A stretch of 64,000 nucleotides of DNA from an uncultured Subdoligranulum sp. (GTDB lineage Bacteria; Bacillota; Clostridia; Oscillospirales; Ruminococcaceae), in assembly GCA_945830575.1 (NCBI GenBank), contig CALZZE010000007.1, positions 33,525 to 97,524 of the forward strand. Direction: 5' to 3'. Positions 59,772-64,000 of the stretch are shown here, in pieces; position 1 is the stretch's first letter; each line of letters begins with the position of its first letter. Under the pieces are notes generated by a model. That model saw only the letters and a program-made list of their open reading frames with translations, was not told the DNA's origin and searched no databases. The translations under genes were made by a program, and so were the position numbers.

Positions 59772-61262
59772 ATGTCTGACGTAATTGCCGCTTTGGGTCT
59801 GCTTTTGCAGCCCGCCACCCTCCTCATGTGCTTTGTGGGCATGCTGGTGGGTCTTGTTCTGGGCGCCATCCCCGGTCTGGCCGCCGGTCTGGCCATCACC
59901 GTCATGCTGCCCATCTCCTTCACCATGGAACCCACGCAGGCCTTTGCGTTGCTCATGTCCATCTGGGTGGGCGGCTGCTCCGGCTCCTTCATCGGCTCCA
60001 TTCTGCTGGGCATTCCCGGCACGCCGTCCTCGCTGGCCACCACCTTTGACGGCTATGCCATGACCAAGCGGGGCGAGGCCTCCCGCGCACTGTCCATCGG
60101 CACCCTGTCCAACTTCCTTGGCACCGCGCCCTCCATCATCATTGCCATGATCGCCTGCCCGCTCATCGCGGCCATCGCCGTCAAGATGGGCCCGTGGGAA
60201 TACTTCGCCCTCTCCTTCATGGCCATCACGCTGGTGGTCTCCATCTCCAAGGGCAACATGGTCAAGGGCTTCGTCGGCGCAGGCATGGGCCTGCTGCTCA
60301 CCCAGGTGGGCTACTCTCCCATCTCCTCCACCGAGCGGTTCACCTTCGGCAGCTACTATCTGTCCGGCGGTTTCTCCATGTCCTGCGTTATGATCGGCAT
60401 TTTCGCCGGTTCCATCATCATCCTCAACTACGCCCACAACAACAAGGGCCCCAAATCCTCCTTTAACGGCAAGCTCACCGGTTTCCACATCCCCAAGGAG
60501 GACTTCCTCACCAACATTCCCAACATCATCCGTTCCTTCGGCATCGGTCTGGGCATCGGTTTCCTGCCCGGCATGGGCGCGGCGCTGTCCAACATGGTGT
60601 CCTACGCCACCGCCAAGAACAGCTCCAAGAACCCTGAAAAGTTCGGCACCGGCATCGCGGACGGCATCTGGGCGCCGGAAGTTGCCAACAACGCCTCGGT
60701 TGGCGGCGCGGTCATTCCCATGATTGCCCTTGGTATCCCCGGCGACGGCACCACCGCCATGCTGCTGGGCGGCCTGACCATCCACGGCATCGAGCCCGGC
60801 CCCCTCATGCAGAAAAACAACCCGGTGTTCTGCTACATGATCTTCCTGTCCGCCCTGATGGCTGCTCTCCTGTGCCTGCTGGTGGAAATTTTCGGCATCA
60901 AGTGGTTCCCCAAGCTGCTGGACGCACCCTACCACTTCCTGTATCCCGCCATCATGGTGCTCTGCCTGCTGGGCGTGTACATTGAGACCTACAATGTGGC
61001 CAGCATCATCATGGCCTGCTTCTTCATCGCGCTGGGCCTGTACATGAACTATGCCGGCATTCCCACCACGCCGTTCATCCTCTCCTTCGTGCTGGGCGGC
61101 CAGATGGAAACCTACTTCCGCAAGGCCATCAGCTACGGCAAGGGCGACTGGACGCTGTTCTTCACCCGTCCCGTGTCCTGCATCCTGCTGCTGGTCGCCA
61201 TCGGCTCGGTGGTGCTGCCCATCGTGAAGGAGCAGCTGGCCAAGCGCAAGGCGGCGAACTGA
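59772..61262 (+). CDS. tctA: Tripartite tricarboxylate transporter large membrane subunit
   Basis: The 496-residue protein has about twelve helices and the TctA motifs GLVLGAIPGLAAGLAITVML, LGIPGTPSSLATTFDGYAM and FLPGMGAALSNMVSYATAKN. It is the ion-coupled channel. It is directly followed, 1 base on, by an amidohydrolase, so transport and first metabolic step are linked. AAAGGAGA precedes the ATG. Confidence 0.95.
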   Translation: MSDVIAALGLLLQPATLLMCFVGMLVGLVLGAIPGLAAGLAITVMLPISFTMEPTQAFALLMSIWVGGCSGSFIGSILLGIPGTPSSLATTFDGYAMTKRGEASRALSIGTLSNFLGTAPSIIIAMIACPLIAAIAVKMGPWEYFALSFMAITLVVSISKGNMVKGFVGAGMGLLLTQVGYSPISSTERFTFGSYYLSGGFSMSCVMIGIFAGSIIILNYAHNNKGPKSSFNGKLTGFHIPKEDFLTNIPNIIRSFGIGLGIGFLPGMGAALSNMVSYATAKNSSKNPEKFGTGIADGIWAPEVANNASVGGAVIPMIALGIPGDGTTAMLLGGLTIHGIEPGPLMQKNNPVFCYMIFLSALMAALLCLLVEIFGIKWFPKLLDAPYHFLYPAIMVLCLLGVYIETYNVASIIMACFFIALGLYMNYAGIPTTPFILSFVLGGQMETYFRKAISYGKGDWTLFFTRPVSCILLLVAIGSVVLPIVKEQLAKRKAAN

Positions 61263-61263
61263 T

Positions 61264-62424
61264 ATGAGAACACGGATACGCAATGTCCGGGTCTTTGACG
61301 GCACTCGGCTGTGGGACGCCCCCGCCGATGTGATGTTTGACGAGACCGGGATTCTGGAAAACGACAGCGCCCCCGCCGATGTGGAAATTGACGGCACCGG
61401 CAAGACCCTCACCCCCGGCCTGATGGACGGTCACGTTCACATGGGCGGCGAGGGCATGGAGCCGCCCGCCACCGACGCCGGGCTGATCACCATGGGCGCG
61501 GTGCTGGCCGCGCAGGCACAGTCCCTGTGGCGGTACGGCATCACCACGGTGCGCAACTGCGGCACCGGCAAAAACGCCGACCTGGCGGTGCGGGACGCCA
61601 TCCGGGCAGGCAAATGCCCCGGCGTGCGCATCCTTGGCTGCGGCAGGGTGGTGTGCATCACCGGCGGCCATGGCTGGCCCATGGGCTGGCAGGCGGATAC
61701 CGTGGACGAGGCCCGCAAGGCGGCCCGCACACAGCTGCGGGACGGTGCGGATTTCGTCAAGCTGATGGCCACCGGCGGCATGGGCACCAAAGGCTCGGTG
61801 CCCAACGCCCCCCAGCTCACCGAGGCGCAGATGCACACCGCCGTGGAGGAGGCCGCCCTTGTGGGACGGTTCACCGCCGCCCACTGCACCGGTCTGGAGG
61901 GCGCGCAGCGGGCCATCCGCGCCGGGGTGCACATCATTGAGCACGCCCAGCTGGACGAGGAGACCGCCCGCATGATGGCGGAATCCGGCGCGGCCTACTG
62001 CCCCACCATCGTGACCCGCTACAACATTCTTCACACCGAAGACCCCCGCTACCAGTGGATGCGGGCCAAGGCGGACCCCGGCGACCTGGTGCGTAAGCGG
62101 CAGGCGCTGGCCCACTGCAAGGCCATGGGCATTCCGGTGCTGGCGGGTACCGACGCAGGCCCCAATCCCATGACGCCGCTGGGCGAAAGCCTCTGGCGGG
62201 AGCTGGGCATCTACTGCGAGTACGGCATGACCCCCGTGGAGGCGCTGCATGCCGCCACTGCGGGCGCGGCCGCCATTCTGGGTCTGGCAGACTGTACCGG
62301 CAGCATCCGTCCCGGCCTTGCCGCCGACCTTGCCCTGTTTGACGGCAACCCCGCCGAGGACATCACCCGGCTGAATACCCTCTGCCGCACCTGGCAGGGC
62401 GGTGTGCAGCGGTTCCAACACTGA
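61264..62424 (+). CDS. Metal-dependent amidohydrolase (imidazolonepropionase/prolidase-like)
   Basis: The 386-residue TIM-barrel hydrolase has the metal motifs DGHVHMGG, the carboxylated lysine in FVKLMATGGMGTKG, His in AAHCTGL and IEHAQ, and Asp in GTDAGPNP. It would cleave a cyclic amide or dipeptide-like bond. Its substrate is likely what TctCBA imports, since it starts at the tctA stop. Exact activity unknown. Confidence 0.88.
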   Translation: MRTRIRNVRVFDGTRLWDAPADVMFDETGILENDSAPADVEIDGTGKTLTPGLMDGHVHMGGEGMEPPATDAGLITMGAVLAAQAQSLWRYGITTVRNCGTGKNADLAVRDAIRAGKCPGVRILGCGRVVCITGGHGWPMGWQADTVDEARKAARTQLRDGADFVKLMATGGMGTKGSVPNAPQLTEAQMHTAVEEAALVGRFTAAHCTGLEGAQRAIRAGVHIIEHAQLDEETARMMAESGAAYCPTIVTRYNILHTEDPRYQWMRAKADPGDLVRKRQALAHCKAMGIPVLAGTDAGPNPMTPLGESLWRELGIYCEYGMTPVEALHAATAGAAAILGLADCTGSIRPGLAADLALFDGNPAEDITRLNTLCRTWQGGVQRFQH

Positions 62425-62442
62425 CAACGAAAGGAAACCACC

Positions 62443-63324
62443 ATGTCCATTCGTGAACAATACGAGGCCTATCTGGGCCGCCGCGAGGAGATCGCGAAAT
62501 CCTACTTCGGCAAAATCTGGCTGGACCAAACCAGCCGCTACGTCCACCCCTTCCGGCTGTACGGCAACGTGTGGTATGTGGGTGACAGCTGGGTCTGCGT
62601 CCACCTCATCGACACCGGCGACGGGCTGCTGCTCATTGATTCCGGCAACTGCGGGGCCACAGCCATGCTGGTGCAGGCCATCTGGGAGGCCGGATTCAAC
62701 CCGGCGGATGTGAAGTGGATCATCCACTCCCACGGCCATCTGGACCACATCGGCGGCGCCAACTTCTTCAAAGAAATGTACGGCACCAAACTGTACCTTG
62801 CCGAGCCAGACGCCCGCATGTTCCGGGAACGGCCGGAAATCTCCGCCATTTACGATTCCCACAGCGACCTGGACACCCTGTTCGTGCCGGATTACGAAAT
62901 CAAGGAAGGCGATGTGCTGACCTTCGGCAACACCACCATCCGCTGCACGATGGTTCCCGGCCACACCGACGGCTGCGTGGCGCTGTTCTTTGACGCCTAC
63001 AACGGTGACGAGGTGAAGCGCTGCGGCTACTACGGCGGGTTCGGGTTCAACACCCTGCAAAAGGATTACCTGCTGGAAATCGGCGATACCGGGCTGAAAA
63101 CCCGTCAGGTGTATCTGGATTCCCTTGCCAAGGTGCGCAATGAAAAGGTGGAGGTCTTTTTAGGCAACCACTGCATCAACAACGATACGCTGGGCCGCCG
63201 CCAGAAGCAGCTGGACAACCCGGACGGCCCCAACCCCTTTGTGGACGAAACCGTCTGGGGCGCCTATCTGGACGAAAAGCGGGACGCGCTGCTGGCCTTT
63301 ATGGCGGACCCCAACAACAACTGA
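62443..63324 (+). CDS. Metallo-beta-lactamase-fold hydrolase
   Basis: The 293-residue protein has the zinc motif HSHGHLDH (95-102), Asp in VFFDAYN-type run LFFDAY, His in GHTDG and GNHCINND. It is 18 bases after the amidohydrolase. AAAGGAAA precedes the ATG. Likely hydrolyses an ester, lactone or thioester in the same pathway; a beta-lactam role is not implied. Confidence 0.9.
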   Translation: MSIREQYEAYLGRREEIAKSYFGKIWLDQTSRYVHPFRLYGNVWYVGDSWVCVHLIDTGDGLLLIDSGNCGATAMLVQAIWEAGFNPADVKWIIHSHGHLDHIGGANFFKEMYGTKLYLAEPDARMFRERPEISAIYDSHSDLDTLFVPDYEIKEGDVLTFGNTTIRCTMVPGHTDGCVALFFDAYNGDEVKRCGYYGGFGFNTLQKDYLLEIGDTGLKTRQVYLDSLAKVRNEKVEVFLGNHCINNDTLGRRQKQLDNPDGPNPFVDETVWGAYLDEKRDALLAFMADPNNN

Positions 63325-63334
63325 GGAAGAAACG

Positions 63335-64000
63335 ATGCATACGCCGGAACAATTCCATGACAAGCTGGCGGCCCAGCGCCGCCGCGTTCAGATCCTGTTT
63401 GCGGCCCACACGGCCGTCTACGCCATTGCGCTGCTGCTGATGGTGTTCCAACACATGACGGTCGGCATGGTGCTGGGCGTGGCCAACCTGCTGCTGCATT
63501 TTCTGCTCATTCGCGGCCAGCTCAAGGGTTACAGCAGGTCGGCTACCGACGCCAACCTGCTGCTGGGCGTCTGCCAGCCGCTGGCGGAGCCGCGCTGCAC
63601 CGGCGGCGCGGGTATGACCGACGAGGCGTTTGACGCGCTGGCGCTGCTGCCCATCCGCCGCGGCAAGGGCCGCAGCCTGATGGCGCACAACGGCTTTGCC
63701 GGGCGGTTGAACGACATGGAGGTGCAGGGCTTTGAGGCCACGCTGCATTACCCGGTGGAGAAAAACGGCAAAACGGAGTTTCAGTTTCTGAACGGAACGC
63801 TGCTCACCGCCGGGTGGCAGCAGCCGGTTTCCGGCAGCTGCCTGCTGCTCCACAAGCATCTGCTGGAGCCGGGCGCGGAGCAGGCATTTCTGGAACAGCA
63901 CCGGCTGCGCACCGTCACCCCCGACACCCCGGCGCTGAAAGAGTATCTTCTCTGCGCCGAACACCCGGAGCAGGTGCCGCAGGCCGTCTGCCGTCATCTG
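63335..64000 (+). CDS. Membrane-associated protein of unknown function, N-terminal part
   Basis: From ATG 63335 (GAGGAAG upstream) a 222-residue frame runs off the window. Residues about 20-65 form two helices (AAHTAVYAIALLLMVFQHM and VLGVANLLLHFLLIRG). The rest, through ALLPIRRGKGRSLMAHNGFA and GFEATLHYPVEKNG, is soluble. No family recognised. It follows the MBL-fold gene by 10 bases, same operon. Confidence 0.8.
   Translation, partial: MHTPEQFHDKLAAQRRRVQILFAAHTAVYAIALLLMVFQHMTVGMVLGVANLLLHFLLIRGQLKGYSRSATDANLLLGVCQPLAEPRCTGGAGMTDEAFDALALLPIRRGKGRSLMAHNGFAGRLNDMEVQGFEATLHYPVEKNGKTEFQFLNGTLLTAGWQQPVSGSCLLLHKHLLEPGAEQAFLEQHRLRTVTPDTPALKEYLLCAEHPEQVPQAVCRHL

Overview
The window looks like a chromosomal segment of a high-GC Clostridia member, probably of the Oscillospiraceae (Faecalibacterium/Subdoligranulum-like). 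This is inferred from Ser/Ala-rich lipoprotein linkers after an LAAC lipobox, AGGAGG ribosome sites, an archaeal/eukaryotic-type ProRS, carboxyspermidine-type polyamine genes, a PrpR_N regulator, a GHKL/LytTR pair and a type II-C CRISPR-Cas9 locus. No rRNA or tRNA gene was seen.

Layout. 1-4.4 kb: argG-argH on the minus strand with an exact ARG box, divergent from a polar amino-acid ABC transporter. 4.5-12.5 kb: a GH2 glycosidase, mgsA, a MinD-like ATPase, a membrane protein, proS, acpP and dapF. 12.7-15.7 kb: the methionine transporter metQ-metN-metI behind what looks like a Met/Cys leader-peptide attenuator. 15.7-21.4 kb: a polyamine operon, speA-speE-speB-carboxynorspermidine synthase-nspC. 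21.4-30 kb: mixed genes, several truncated, ending in a transporter pair under a tandem glycine riboswitch. 30.5-34.9 kb: tracrRNA, cas9 with an intact catalytic set, a cas1 reduced to 51 codons by an in-frame internal deletion, cas2, and a six-repeat array pointing against the cas genes. 35-46 kb: a MATE pump, a candidate structured RNA, GtrA, GH2, GH3 and a two-component system. 46-49 kb: an AT-rich decayed mobile region with an excisionase-like gene, a truncated IS3-type element and an alpha-fucosidase tail. 49-64 kb: an aldarate/organic-acid regulon (garR, aldo/keto reductase, a PrpR-type regulator, MATE, mannonate-dehydratase-like enzyme, garD, esterase, TctCBA transporter, amidohydrolase, metallo-beta-lactamase-fold hydrolase).

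How the parts work together. Arginine synthesis and uptake feed arginine decarboxylation (SpeA) and agmatine hydrolysis (SpeB) to putrescine, then spermidine. The 49-64 kb block carries a shared operator-like sequence: an 18/20 match upstream of both garR and tctC suggests one regulon. Its regulator is a NtrC-type AAA+ protein that has lost the GAFTGA loop, so it probably acts TyrR-fashion on ordinary promoters.

Most notable signals: the MMMCMC leader peptide with a mutually exclusive terminator/antiterminator before metQ; the frozen II-C CRISPR locus with a promoter element at the end of every repeat; two genes (cas1 and an SF1 helicase) that lost their catalytic middle in frame; a dispersed MITE-like repeat; and a 174-bp palindrome inside the dapF leader.
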